Source of the DNA: an uncultured Acetatifactor sp.
Lineage (GTDB): Bacteria > Bacillota > Clostridia > Lachnospirales > Lachnospiraceae
Assembly: GCA_910584435.1 (NCBI GenBank)
Contig: CAJUAP010000012.1
Location: 13,710-77,709 of the forward strand
DNA: 64,000 bases
Direction of reading: 5' to 3'
The stretch's first letter is position 1, and every line of letters starts with the position of its first letter. Position numbers and translations under genes: made by a program. Below are positions 1-8,629 of this stretch, one piece after another. The notes under the pieces were generated by a model, which searched no databases, was not told the DNA's origin, and saw only the letters and a program-made list of their open reading frames with translations.

Positions 1-413
1 TCCCTGATTCACAAATCCATGTATTCGGCTTCCTGGACAGGGCAGGAAATGTAGCGGAACATAAAAATGAGGTGCTTTATAATAAAGATGATACATCGGT
101 GCTTTGCGGCTGTGGATTAAACAGACCATATGAACGGATTTGTATTCTTGCAGATGGAAATGCAGTGCTTTGTTCTCAAGATTGGGGAGAGGAAGCAATT
201 GTAGGAAACGTAACAGAAGATGGCATTGGAAAGGTATGGAATGGAAAGCGTTTTGAATGGTTTAGAAAGGCAATTAAGGGAGAAATCAGGGCAGAAAATG
301 AACTTATTTGTCATAGATGTAAGCTTGCGGAATTAGTATCAGATGGTTTCGCGTATCCTAATTTTGCAGGAGATGAGTATATTTCTCAGGACGGTATAAA
401 AAAGGTTACATAG
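1..413 (+). CDS. Radical SAM/SPASM protein, C-terminal part (5' end outside window)
   Basis: The reading frame is open from base 3 to the stop at 413, so this is the C-terminal end of a longer gene that starts upstream. The visible part matches a SPASM-type auxiliary Fe-S cluster domain: CGCG near the start, then a strand with the family pattern of I-L-A-D-G-N-A-V-L-C followed by QDW, a G-N-V turn, V-W-N and finally a C-x-x-C pair (CHRC). SPASM radical SAM enzymes modify peptides or small molecules using auxiliary iron-sulfur clusters. The radical SAM CxxxCxxC core is not in the window. The gene lies 45 bases before the TruD-like gene and appears to be part of the same operon. Family assignment is good; the substrate is unknown. 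Confidence 0.8.
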   Translation, partial: PDSQIHVFGFLDRAGNVAEHKNEVLYNKDDTSVLCGCGLNRPYERICILADGNAVLCSQDWGEEAIVGNVTEDGIGKVWNGKRFEWFRKAIKGEIRAENELICHRCKLAELVSDGFAYPNFAGDEYISQDGIKKVT

Positions 414-458
414 AATGGCAAAGTACGATGGATGAAATCCGAAAGGAAAAGCGGCAGT

Positions 459-1508
459 ATGGATTATAGAATTAAGTACAGATATGAAGATTTTATAGTA
501 AATGAAGTGTCTATGATAAATTATTTGGATTTAAAGGAATATGGACAGTATACATACTTTTACATTACAAAGAGAGGGATATCTTCATTTGAACTTGCAG
601 AACATGTTGCGAAAATATTTGAATGTGCTGTCAGCCAAATTACTTTTTCCGGGTTAAAAGATGAAGAGGGCATAACTTCACAGTTAATGGCTGTGAATAA
701 ATCTTTGGACAGGGATAGGACACTGGCAGTCATACGGTCTTTCCATGATTCTAATCTGCTTGAAATGAAATTGTTAGGATATTCTGATCACGGATTGAAA
801 ATAGGAAAGCTGCTGGGAAACAGCTTTAAAATATGTATCAGAAATCTTGATGCCGCATTGATAGAACATATGAAAAGCCATATGGTCAGCAATAGGTATT
901 TTATGCCGTTTGTAAATTATTATGACGATCAAAGATTTGGAATGCCGGGAAGGGTTAAAAATACTCATAAAATAGGAGAGGCTATCATTCATGACGATTT
1001 AGGCAGGGCGGTAGACGAGTATGTAAAGGCGAATCCTGCAATTGAGCTATTGGAAATCCCGTCCCAGGGCCCGGCCTTAGAAGTGTTTTCCAGGATAGAA
1101 CCGGATAAATATGTATTTTTTCTGAATTCACATATGAGCTATCATTGGAACGAAAAAGTGGAACATATCATAAAAGATAATACAGATACATTATGTTATG
1201 TGCCTTGTGAAGTTCATAATTGGGCTATTCCATTGAACGTAACAAACCTTATTGCAAGTGTGGGAATGGAAACGGAGTATTGTTACTATAAATATTCTGC
1301 AGACGGGCTGACTGTGAAGAAGTCGCAAAGGAAAATTTTTGATTTTGCCACATTGTATTTTTCTGATTTTGACAGGGATGAATTTTTTGACGGAAAATAT
1401 AAAATGAGCGTGTCTTTTTTCCTGAATTCGGGACAATATGCAACAATGGTATTGAAACAGCTTATGATGAGATTGGAACAAGAGTATGAAAAGGTTAAGC
1501 TTAGATAA
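459..1508 (+). CDS. TruD-family pseudouridine synthase, likely biosynthetic (C-nucleoside forming)
   Basis: This is a full-length TruD homologue of about 349 residues. All TruD landmarks are visible: an N-terminal YEDFIVNEV strand, the catalytic block FSGLKDEEGITSQ (nucleophile Asp at residue 68), G-N-S-F-K, the NYYDDQRFG block at about 153-161, and the C-terminal F-L-N-S-G-Q-Y-A-T-M-V helix at about 320-336. TruD enzymes make the C-C glycosidic bond of pseudouridine, normally in tRNA-Glu. Here the gene sits inside a biosynthetic operon between a radical SAM gene and an ATP-grasp gene, as TruD-like PumJ and MalD do in pseudouridimycin and malayamycin clusters. An upstream ATG at 432 is possible, but 459 has the better ribosome site (AAAGGA). 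The 3' end overlaps the next gene by 23 bases, implying coupled translation. Family is certain; a biosynthetic rather than tRNA role is inference from context. Confidence 0.88.
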   Translation: MDYRIKYRYEDFIVNEVSMINYLDLKEYGQYTYFYITKRGISSFELAEHVAKIFECAVSQITFSGLKDEEGITSQLMAVNKSLDRDRTLAVIRSFHDSNLLEMKLLGYSDHGLKIGKLLGNSFKICIRNLDAALIEHMKSHMVSNRYFMPFVNYYDDQRFGMPGRVKNTHKIGEAIIHDDLGRAVDEYVKANPAIELLEIPSQGPALEVFSRIEPDKYVFFLNSHMSYHWNEKVEHIIKDNTDTLCYVPCEVHNWAIPLNVTNLIASVGMETEYCYYKYSADGLTVKKSQRKIFDFATLYFSDFDRDEFFDGKYKMSVSFFLNSGQYATMVLKQLMMRLEQEYEKVKLR

Positions 1509-2790
1509 TATTTCGCCGTATGAGAACTGTGAAGTGCGTAGAATCTGGTGGTTGAATATTGGGTGTGAAAGATATTGGTCAAATTCCGGCATGGCAATAC
1601 CAGAAATAAAAGGCAATCATGAAGTATATTTGGTTCAGAGTATGGAGACATTATTGTTCTTAACAGCAAGGAGCAATGACATAGTAATATTGTCAAAAGA
1701 ACCTGAATATGGAATCGTAGAGGAATTGACAAGATATAGAGGGGAAACGCCGCGCATTGAAATATTGGAGGAAGATAATCATCACAAATTTATTTCTGAA
1801 AGAATTTATCATAATAAAAGAATGATGAAGCTGTTATATGATTTGCCTGATAAAGACCATTGGATATTAATGCCTTTTGGGGTTACTAAATTTGATGTGG
1901 ATATTGAACAGGCTGCAGGCATTCCGTTATTTATGACAGATAACGTGAATCTGATTTCAGCTGTCAACAGTAAAATCTATGCGAGAAAAATGTCTCAGGA
2001 ATCAGGTTTTTCAACACTTGAAGGCTATATATGTAAGAATGCAGAGGAAATCGAAAGCTGTATTGAGAACTTCCATAAAGAAGAGGGTTTTGTGCCATGT
2101 GTGATAAAAGAGCCATATAGTGCATCGGGTAAAGGGCTTTTCTGGCTTCAGAATCAAGACAGAGCAAGACAGTTTATTCGGTTTTTCAAAAAGAGATGTA
2201 TTGGAGAATGCATCCTTGAAGAATGGTGTCAGGTAAAACATGATTTAAACTATCAACTTTATATTACGAAGGAAGGAGATATCTTCCGTTCGCCCTTAAA
2301 AAGACAGTTTGTTAAAAACGGGGTTTATGAGGGAGGCTGTGATATTGCCGATGAGGCGGTGCTGTCTGGAGATAAGATATATGAATGTGTGAATAAAATC
2401 GGGCATAAATTGTATTGTTCAGGATATTGGGGAATTTTGAGCATTGATGCAATCATGGATGTGGAAGATAATTTCATACCGGTTATCGAGATAAACGGCA
2501 GATTGTCGTTATCATCCTATTTTACACTGGCTGAAATTCAGGGGGCGGCAGACGGTGTGGAAAAATGTTATAAGTACTATAATATATTACCCAATATCAG
2601 CCTGCGCTTATTACAAGAAATATTAACCCCGTTCTTATACAGGGAAGGGACAGGCGTCATTGTATGCAGCTATTATGAAGGAAAGGATACGGGTGAAAAC
2701 GGGAGATTATTTCTGCTGTATTTAGTGGAGGATTTGAACCGCATAGGGATGATAGAACGGGTATTAAAAGCATATATTGTATCAATATAG
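1486..2790 (+). CDS. ATP-grasp ligase
   Basis: A 434-residue ATP-grasp enzyme. Visible features are an N-terminal pre-ATP-grasp region, the central lysine strand CVIKEPYSASGKG (Lys208, glycine-rich loop at about 213-217), the hinge-like EEWC at about 245 and the metal-binding E-I-N-G-R at 335-339. ATP-grasp ligases activate a carboxylate as an acyl phosphate and join it to an amine or thiol. In peptidyl nucleoside pathways such enzymes couple amino acids to the nucleoside, so this is the best candidate for the amide-forming step of this cluster. It overlaps the TruD-like gene by 23 bases, and the next gene starts 10 bases after its stop. The substrate cannot be read from the sequence. Confidence 0.8.
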   Translation: MKRLSLDNISPYENCEVRRIWWLNIGCERYWSNSGMAIPEIKGNHEVYLVQSMETLLFLTARSNDIVILSKEPEYGIVEELTRYRGETPRIEILEEDNHHKFISERIYHNKRMMKLLYDLPDKDHWILMPFGVTKFDVDIEQAAGIPLFMTDNVNLISAVNSKIYARKMSQESGFSTLEGYICKNAEEIESCIENFHKEEGFVPCVIKEPYSASGKGLFWLQNQDRARQFIRFFKKRCIGECILEEWCQVKHDLNYQLYITKEGDIFRSPLKRQFVKNGVYEGGCDIADEAVLSGDKIYECVNKIGHKLYCSGYWGILSIDAIMDVEDNFIPVIEINGRLSLSSYFTLAEIQGAADGVEKCYKYYNILPNISLRLLQEILTPFLYREGTGVIVCSYYEGKDTGENGRLFLLYLVEDLNRIGMIERVLKAYIVSI

Positions 2791-2800
2791 GGGGATACGT

Positions 2801-4174
2801 ATGAAAAAGTTTTTACTGATAAGCTATCATGATTCGCTGCCGTTAAATGAAAGAAAATTATTGGAAGGTGCAGATATTCATACGTTTACACCTTTTCCCG
2901 GTGCTGTTGCTTATCTGGTCAGCAGACTGCATGAGTATCATATCGAGGCAGATTATCTGGTGATCGGCAATGATTATCATGAAACAATTGATAAAATAAC
3001 GGGAAAATATGAATTTGTGGGCATATCAACAACATTTACAGCAAGTATTGATTTGATAAGAAGTATCTGCCTGTCAATCAAAAATAAAATGGAATGTAAG
3101 GTGATAATCGGGGGACCCTATATTGCTGCTAAAATAAAAGAAAGCAGCCATGCGGCACGCAATCACATATTAGGATTTTGTAAAGCGGATATCTATATAA
3201 ACTCGTTTCATGGAGAAGATACTTTGGTGGATATTTTAAAGGAGGCCAGAGGGGATTATGCTTCCATTGGCAATATCTTCTATAAGATGAAAGAATCTCA
3301 ATACAATTTTACATTTGAAGAAGCGGATGAAACGGATTTGGAACAGACCATTTATTGGAATTTATTTGAAAATTCCTGTGGGGAATATGTTAATGTGAGG
3401 ACATGCATATCCTGTCCGTATTCCTGCGCGTATTGTGCGTTTCCGGCCTATGCGGGTACATATATGGAAAGGTCACTGGAGTCTTTGTTTCATGAATTGG
3501 ATTTGATAGAATCAATGAAGCGTGTGAAAGTAGTTCATTTTATAGATGATACTTTTAATGTCAACAGAAAACGTTTTCGGGAGATTCTGGGACGCATAGT
3601 GCAGAAGAAATATACATTTAAGTGGCATGGGTACATCCGGGCACAGCTGTTAGATGAGGAAATTGTCCGTTTTATGGCAGAAAGCGGCTGTCTGGGAGTT
3701 TTGCTGGGGGTAGAATCAGGCAGTCAGCGCATGCTGGACGAGATGAATAAGAAGGCACAGATAGAAGACATCGTGCAGAAGCACAGATTGTTACAGAAAT
3801 ACAATATAACAACCATAGCCTCATTTTTTGTAGGATTTCCCACAGAGACAAAAGAGTCAGTGGAGGATACTTTAAGGGTAATTGATGAAATGAAACCGGA
3901 CTTCTATGAGATAAGGCCGTGGTTTTATAATAGAAATACCCCTGTGTATGAGAGAAGGGAACAATATGGATTAGCTGGCAGCGGCGCTTGTTACAGTCAT
4001 AAAACAATGAGTTCACAGGAGGCCGGGAAATGGTGTGACTGGATCATTCAAAATGTGAAGGGGTCTGTTCTGAAAAATATGACAGACTATACACTGTTTA
4101 TGCTGTTGGCAGGCGGAACTGATTTGGATACTATAAAACGGATGGTGGAGGCGTTCAATGAAAAAAGAAGCTGA
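2801..4174 (+). CDS. Cobalamin-type radical SAM protein
   Basis: A 457-residue protein with the layout of class B (B12-binding domain) radical SAM enzymes. The N-terminal Rossmann-like half contains VIIGGP at about 101-106 and a GEDT strand. It is followed by the cluster motif CPYSCAYC (Cys205, 209, 212), then F-I-D-D-T-F, a GVESGS block and a FFVGFPTET block typical of this superfamily. These enzymes do methyl transfers to unreactive carbons, ring formation or other radical chemistry. The ATG at 2801 follows a GGGGG ribosome site at about 2790-2794; an upstream start at 2777 would overlap the ATP-grasp gene. A classical cobalamin-binding DxHxxG is not obvious, so B12 dependence is inferred from architecture. 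It overlaps the next gene by 17 bases. Confidence 0.8.
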   Translation: MKKFLLISYHDSLPLNERKLLEGADIHTFTPFPGAVAYLVSRLHEYHIEADYLVIGNDYHETIDKITGKYEFVGISTTFTASIDLIRSICLSIKNKMECKVIIGGPYIAAKIKESSHAARNHILGFCKADIYINSFHGEDTLVDILKEARGDYASIGNIFYKMKESQYNFTFEEADETDLEQTIYWNLFENSCGEYVNVRTCISCPYSCAYCAFPAYAGTYMERSLESLFHELDLIESMKRVKVVHFIDDTFNVNRKRFREILGRIVQKKYTFKWHGYIRAQLLDEEIVRFMAESGCLGVLLGVESGSQRMLDEMNKKAQIEDIVQKHRLLQKYNITTIASFFVGFPTETKESVEDTLRVIDEMKPDFYEIRPWFYNRNTPVYERREQYGLAGSGACYSHKTMSSQEAGKWCDWIIQNVKGSVLKNMTDYTLFMLLAGGTDLDTIKRMVEAFNEKRS

Positions 4175-5051
4175 GGCAAGAGGATATCGCATTGTCAATG
4201 AGATCAGCGAAGGATGGTCCGGTGATTGGAAATATCTGGTGGAAAAGGATGGCAGGAAGTATTTATTGAGAATCAGTAATATTAGTATGTCCGGCAGAAG
4301 AGAGAGAGATTTTCACATGTTACAGGAACTCAGTAAAAGTGAAGGAATCAAGATGTCAGTGCCCCAGGAGCTTTGGAAAAGTGATGAAGCGGGCAAGGTA
4401 TATATGATTTTCAATTGGATAGAAGGGGTAAAGGCCGCAGATGTGATAGGGAAGGAGTCTGCGGCAAAGAAAATGCAATATGGTGAGACCGCAGGAAAAT
4501 ATTTGAGGATAATTCATCAGTGCAAAACGCTGGATGCAGACTGGGAGAACCGCTTTGGAGCTAAAATTGACAAGAAAACTGCAGCCTATCAGCGCTGCGG
4601 TTTAACAATCGAACATGATAATGCGATACTAAACTACATTGCGGACAACAGATGTTTGCTAAAAAACAGACCGGTTACTTTACAGCATGGAGATTACCAT
4701 ATCGGCAATTTTATTATTAACCCGAAGGATGAAAGCTTATATGTAATTGATTTTGACAGAATGGATTTCGGGGACCCATGGGAAGAGTTTGCTAAGATAG
4801 TATGGTGCAAAGCAGTCAGTAAAGAATTTGCCTATGGAAGAATCAGGGGGTATTTTGCAGGAACGATACCGGAAAGTTTCTGGCGCCTTCTGGGACTGTA
4901 TATGGCTTTTCAAATCATCTCGTCCATAGCATGGGCTGCCGGTGTCAGCGGGGAGCAGGTAGATGTAATGATGAAGCAGGCAAAAGAAATACTGGATGAT
5001 TATGAGAATTTCTCCAGGATAATTCCCAAATGGGTTGATGAGGTCTGCTAA
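4158..5051 (+). CDS. Aminoglycoside phosphotransferase (APH)-fold kinase
   Basis: A 297-residue member of the APH/choline kinase superfamily. The catalytic loop HGDYHIGN (177-184, the Brenner motif) and the metal-binding VIDFD (196-200) are intact, and the N-lobe keeps a lysine strand (KYLLRIS) and an F-N-W-I-E-G hinge. Such enzymes phosphorylate hydroxyls of small molecules. In antibiotic clusters they either inactivate the product for self-protection or phosphorylate an intermediate. The gene starts inside the end of the B12 radical SAM gene with a good GGAGG site and is followed by the HprK-like gene. The substrate is unknown; activity is likely because the motifs are complete. Confidence 0.85.
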   Translation: MKKEAEARGYRIVNEISEGWSGDWKYLVEKDGRKYLLRISNISMSGRRERDFHMLQELSKSEGIKMSVPQELWKSDEAGKVYMIFNWIEGVKAADVIGKESAAKKMQYGETAGKYLRIIHQCKTLDADWENRFGAKIDKKTAAYQRCGLTIEHDNAILNYIADNRCLLKNRPVTLQHGDYHIGNFIINPKDESLYVIDFDRMDFGDPWEEFAKIVWCKAVSKEFAYGRIRGYFAGTIPESFWRLLGLYMAFQIISSIAWAAGVSGEQVDVMMKQAKEILDDYENFSRIIPKWVDEVC

Positions 5052-5082
5052 TCCGGGTTATGGAAGAGGAAAGAGGAATGGT

Positions 5083-6225
5083 ATGCATGAAGTACAAGAT
5101 ATGGAATTTCTGGATAGATTAAAAAATGTCTGTATAATTCAAAGAAATTATTTCTATCCAGAAATAAAGTTTTCCTGCTACAGCAATGTAAATTCTGTGT
5201 TTGAATATATGGAAGAGTACTGGCATGATTTCTCCATGGAGCAGAAAGATTTGACTGCAGAATATAGACTTTATCATTTTGAGAATGCAGAATATCTGGA
5301 TAAATATGCAGCGGCGCTTTCAGCAGTAAAGGAATTTCAAGTGATTATGATACATAAGAGCGGAATGGCTGTAAGAAAATATATGTTCAATAATAAGAAG
5401 ATTTATTCAGGTATCAATGGAGAATTTATTGTCGTATGTTATGATAATGTTATTTGTGTTTTAACAAAGACAAGAAGTGCATCTTACTTCTTAAGAGTGG
5501 TCAGAGAAATGATCTTTAGAGTAAGTGAATCCAGGGGTGATGTGGTCTTTCATGGAGCGGCTGTATCATATAAGGGCAAGGGGATTTATATCTGTGGAGA
5601 TAAATCGGCAGGAAAAACTTCTACAATGCTGAATTTCCTGTATTTTGGGAGTGATTTTATTGCAAATGACAGAATTATTTTAGCTAATGAGGAAAATGGG
5701 ATTCAGATGCATTATGTGCCCCTGGCTATCAGGATAGGATATGGAACAATGGGGGCATATTCAGAATTGAGTGAATATGTTAATCAGCATGAACTGTCAA
5801 GGCCGCAAAGCGATTGGAAAACCAACAGGGAAGCAGAATATATCGGTTCGTCCATAAAAATAGAGATTACGCCCGGGGAGTTGGCGGATATCTATGGTAA
5901 TTCCAATATTTTCGGTGCAAAGCTGCAGTGTATTATGATACCTTCTTTCCAGGCCGGGGAAACAGAATGCAGGTTTACAAGAATGGATGCGGAAATGGCG
6001 AGGGAAGTTCTCCTTAGGAATTGTATGACGCCTAAGGATGATAACTGGGTTGCGCCATGGATTGTGCCAAGAGTGATTAGCGAACAGGAGTTAAGCAGGA
6101 ATTCTTCTGAATTAATTGACTGGCTGGTATCAAACTGTTCTGTATATCGTTATGAATTCGGGGTAAGAAATAATGCAGTTCTAAAATTAAAGGAATTCCT
6201 GGCAGCTGAATATGCAGATTGTTAA
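5083..6225 (+). CDS. HprK-like P-loop protein of peptide/RiPP-type clusters
   Basis: A protein of about 380 residues whose C-terminal half resembles HPr kinase: V-F-H-G-A-A-V, then the P-loop GDKSAGKT (172-179) and an F-I-A-N-D-R block (192-197) corresponding to the Walker B region of HprK. It is clearly not the housekeeping HprK, which is encoded at 22441. HprK-like proteins occur in lasso-peptide and other peptide clusters, where some phosphorylate a serine side chain. Here it may act on a cluster intermediate or a carrier. The ATG at 5083 follows an AGAGGAA site; a TTG at 5035 would overlap the previous gene. The N-terminal 150 residues match nothing I recognise. Confidence 0.7.
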   Translation: MHEVQDMEFLDRLKNVCIIQRNYFYPEIKFSCYSNVNSVFEYMEEYWHDFSMEQKDLTAEYRLYHFENAEYLDKYAAALSAVKEFQVIMIHKSGMAVRKYMFNNKKIYSGINGEFIVVCYDNVICVLTKTRSASYFLRVVREMIFRVSESRGDVVFHGAAVSYKGKGIYICGDKSAGKTSTMLNFLYFGSDFIANDRIILANEENGIQMHYVPLAIRIGYGTMGAYSELSEYVNQHELSRPQSDWKTNREAEYIGSSIKIEITPGELADIYGNSNIFGAKLQCIMIPSFQAGETECRFTRMDAEMAREVLLRNCMTPKDDNWVAPWIVPRVISEQELSRNSSELIDWLVSNCSVYRYEFGVRNNAVLKLKEFLAAEYADC

Positions 6226-6259
6226 GATACAAATGTTATGGCGGCGGGGCTGTTTGAAA

Positions 6260-6763
6260 ATGAAAATTTATATCATAGGAAATGCGGCCAGTGGAAAAAG
6301 CACTTTGGCAGAGAAGCTTAAGGAGAAGATTGGAATCCGAGTGTATCATTTAGATGATCTCTTCTGGAAAATCAAGTATACGGAACAGTATGATATCAGT
6401 GAGAAGAAGAATATTGTTAAAAAATTGACTTTAACTGATGAATGGATCATAGAAGGATCATTTACGGAAGAGTATATCAGTCTGCTGTTGGATAATGCGG
6501 ATTGTATTATTTGTATTGTTCCGAAGTCCTTTTTTATCACTTTATACAGGTTGGGGAAAAGAAGTTTATTGCGGAGGCTGGGGGGAAATTCCCAGGAAAG
6601 TATAAAATCATTTGCAGAAATGATTCAATGGGCGTGGCATAATCATAAAAACAGGATTTTTCAGGGGATAATCCGGGAAAAGCACCAGCAGAAGACATTG
6701 TTTATTGATGGCAGTGTTGACAGGAATTATGATAAGATATTGTTATTTATTAATTTATACTGA
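6260..6763 (+). CDS. Small P-loop kinase (adenylate kinase/topology-modulation type)
   Basis: A protein of about 167 residues beginning almost directly with its P-loop (GNAASGKS, residues 7-14), followed by Y-H-L-D-D-L-F-W and a W-I-I-E-G-S segment. This is the pattern of the small adenylate-kinase-like, FlaR/topology-modulation family. Adenylate-kinase-like PumH is part of the pseudouridimycin pathway, so a nucleotide kinase next to a TruD-like enzyme fits a nucleoside pathway. The start at 6260 is chosen because the P-loop must be near the N-terminus; in-frame ATGs exist upstream from 6212, overlapping the HprK-like gene. The last codons and stop lie inside a dispersed repeat (family A), so the C-terminus has been capped by repeat sequence. 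Confidence 0.75.
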   Translation: MKIYIIGNAASGKSTLAEKLKEKIGIRVYHLDDLFWKIKYTEQYDISEKKNIVKKLTLTDEWIIEGSFTEEYISLLLDNADCIICIVPKSFFITLYRLGKRSLLRRLGGNSQESIKSFAEMIQWAWHNHKNRIFQGIIREKHQQKTLFIDGSVDRNYDKILLFINLY

Positions 6764-6848
6764 CGGTCACTAAAACTTGCCAAGCAACCCGACTCACGAG
6801 CGAAAGGCGCCAGGGTCATTGCGGCAGATTTCATTTCTCGTGAGTATA
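6756..6848 (+). repeat. Dispersed palindromic repeat family A, copy 1
   Basis: A 93-base element starting TATACTGACGG and ending CGTGAGTATA, so its ends form an imperfect terminal inverted repeat. Inside is a long hairpin, ACTCACGAGCGAAA against TTTCATTTCTCGTGAGT. Three further copies occur at 42320, 49096 and 54336. It supplies the stop codon of the small kinase and separates it from the ABC transporter genes, so it may act as an attenuator, an mRNA-stability hairpin, or simply be a MITE-like insertion. Confidence 0.85.
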
Positions 6849-6866
6849 TTTGTATAGGTGAAGATA

Positions 6867-7832
6867 ATGATTGAAGTAAATAATTTATGCAAAAATTATT
6901 ATGTATCAAATGATAAAGGGAAGAACTTTATTCAGAAAATGTTGTATAAAGAATTGAAAAAAGTCCAGGCGTTGGACAATATTGGTTTTACCATAAATTC
7001 GGGGGAAATGGTTGGATATATTGGTCCTAACGGTGCGGGAAAAAGCACTACCATCAAAATCCTGAGCGGAATTTTAACACCGGATTCCGGTACATGCCGG
7101 ATCAATGGAATGATTCCATGGAAAGAAAGAGAGAAGTATGTGAAGAATATTGGTGTGGTTTTCGGCCAGCGCTCTCAATTATGGTGGGATCTGCCTGTGA
7201 TAGAATCCTTTGATTTGTTAAGGGCCATATATAAGGTGCCTCAAAGTGAATATAAAAAAACGCTGTTTCTTCTGACGGATATGCTGGATCTGGATGCGCT
7301 TATCAATATACCTACCAGGCAGTTATCCTTGGGGCAGAGAATGCGATGCGAAATTGCAGCCTCATTATTACATAAACCGGATCTATTGTTTCTGGATGAG
7401 CCCACAATAGGTTTGGATGCTGTATCCAAAAAGTCCATTCGGCAATTTATAAGGGAAATTAATCATGAGAGCAGACTTACATTACTCCTGACAACACATG
7501 ATATGCAGGATATTGAGGCTCTGACAGACAGGATAATTTTTATCGGAAAAGGGAAAATTCTATTTGACGGCGAGAGGGAATTGTTAAGGAAGAAATATAA
7601 TAAGAAGGAAGTTAAGGTCAGATGTGCCGGAACCGTACCGGAGTTGATCAGAGGTTTGGAATTAATTGATTTTGAAGATAACAATTTTAGTATAAGAATA
7701 AATTCTGAATGTATTGAAGAGCAGGAAGCAATCAAATATCTGCTGGACCAGGTTCATATAGTTGATATTACTTCCAGCGAATTATCGACAGAAGACATTG
7801 TTGTTCAGATGTATAAGGAATATGAGGTATGA
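6867..7832 (+). CDS. ABC transporter ATPase (exporter)
   Basis: A 321-residue ABC ATPase with Walker A GPNGAGKS (53-60), signature LSLGQR, Walker B LLFLDEPT and the switch His in TTHD. A C-terminal extension of about 90 residues resembles drug- and natural-product-export ATPases of the DrrA/NatA type. It is followed, with a 4-base overlap, by two six-helix membrane proteins, giving a complete ATPase plus two-permease exporter of the kind grouped as COG4586/4587/3694. The role is most likely export of the cluster product and self-resistance. The ATG at 6867 follows AGGTG at 6856-6860; a GTG at 6858 is the alternative. Confidence 0.9.
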   Translation: MIEVNNLCKNYYVSNDKGKNFIQKMLYKELKKVQALDNIGFTINSGEMVGYIGPNGAGKSTTIKILSGILTPDSGTCRINGMIPWKEREKYVKNIGVVFGQRSQLWWDLPVIESFDLLRAIYKVPQSEYKKTLFLLTDMLDLDALINIPTRQLSLGQRMRCEIAASLLHKPDLLFLDEPTIGLDAVSKKSIRQFIREINHESRLTLLLTTHDMQDIEALTDRIIFIGKGKILFDGERELLRKKYNKKEVKVRCAGTVPELIRGLELIDFEDNNFSIRINSECIEEQEAIKYLLDQVHIVDITSSELSTEDIVVQMYKEYEV

Positions 7833-8629
7833 GAACATTTCTGGCCTATGTGAAAATTGGAATTAGTAATCAAATACGATATAAAATTGCTTCTTATGCG
7901 GGAATAGCAGTTCAATTCTGCTGGGCTGTTATGAATATATTATTGTATAGAGCATTCTATTTAAGTGGGACCAATTCGGATATGACATTCTCGCAGGTGG
8001 TATCTTATATGTGGCTGCAGCAGGCTTTCCATTCGCTGTTTGCAACATGGTCATTAGATGGGACAATATTAAATTCAATTATGTCAGGATCTGTTTCGTA
8101 TGAATTGTGCCGACCGATCAAATTATACCAAAGCTGGTATTTTCAAAGTGTTGCAAAACGTATTGGAAAAACACTTCCGAAATGTTTCCCGATCCTGGTG
8201 ATTGCAAGCTTAATTCCTGGGGAATATGGTTTAAAATGGGAGATGGAATGGTATACGGTCATAGCGTTCTTATTAGCTATGCTGCTCTCATTGGCATTGG
8301 TATCGTCATTCTGCATGCTGATTTACATCGTGGTGATTCACACGATTTCCCCCCTTGGAATCAAGATGATTATGTCATCTCTGGTTGATTTTATGTCGGG
8401 AGCAGTTATACCTTTGGTCTTTTTCCCGGAATGGATGCAGGACTTTTTAAAGTTTTCTCCATTTACATATATGCAGAATATTCCACTGCGCATATTCAGT
8501 GGAAATATTCAGGGAACACAGATTATATTTTCACTCTTTATGCAGATGATATGGCTGTTTATTATGCTGTCAGGAGGAAAATTATTCATGGACCGGGTTC
8601 TGCGGAAACTGGTTCTGTTTGGAGGTTAA
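7829..8629 (+). CDS. ABC-2 type transporter permease 1
   Basis: A 266-residue integral membrane protein with about six hydrophobic segments and the ABC-2 pattern of an SYELCRPIK loop after the second helix, which contacts the ATPase. The start ATG overlaps the stop of the ATPase gene (ATGA), and its stop directly abuts the next permease gene. It is expected to form a heterodimeric channel with the 8630-9406 product. It resembles the daunorubicin-type/PF06182 permeases rather than nutrient importers, since no binding protein accompanies it. The exported substrate is inferred to be the cluster product. Confidence 0.85.
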   Translation: MRTFLAYVKIGISNQIRYKIASYAGIAVQFCWAVMNILLYRAFYLSGTNSDMTFSQVVSYMWLQQAFHSLFATWSLDGTILNSIMSGSVSYELCRPIKLYQSWYFQSVAKRIGKTLPKCFPILVIASLIPGEYGLKWEMEWYTVIAFLLAMLLSLALVSSFCMLIYIVVIHTISPLGIKMIMSSLVDFMSGAVIPLVFFPEWMQDFLKFSPFTYMQNIPLRIFSGNIQGTQIIFSLFMQMIWLFIMLSGGKLFMDRVLRKLVLFGG

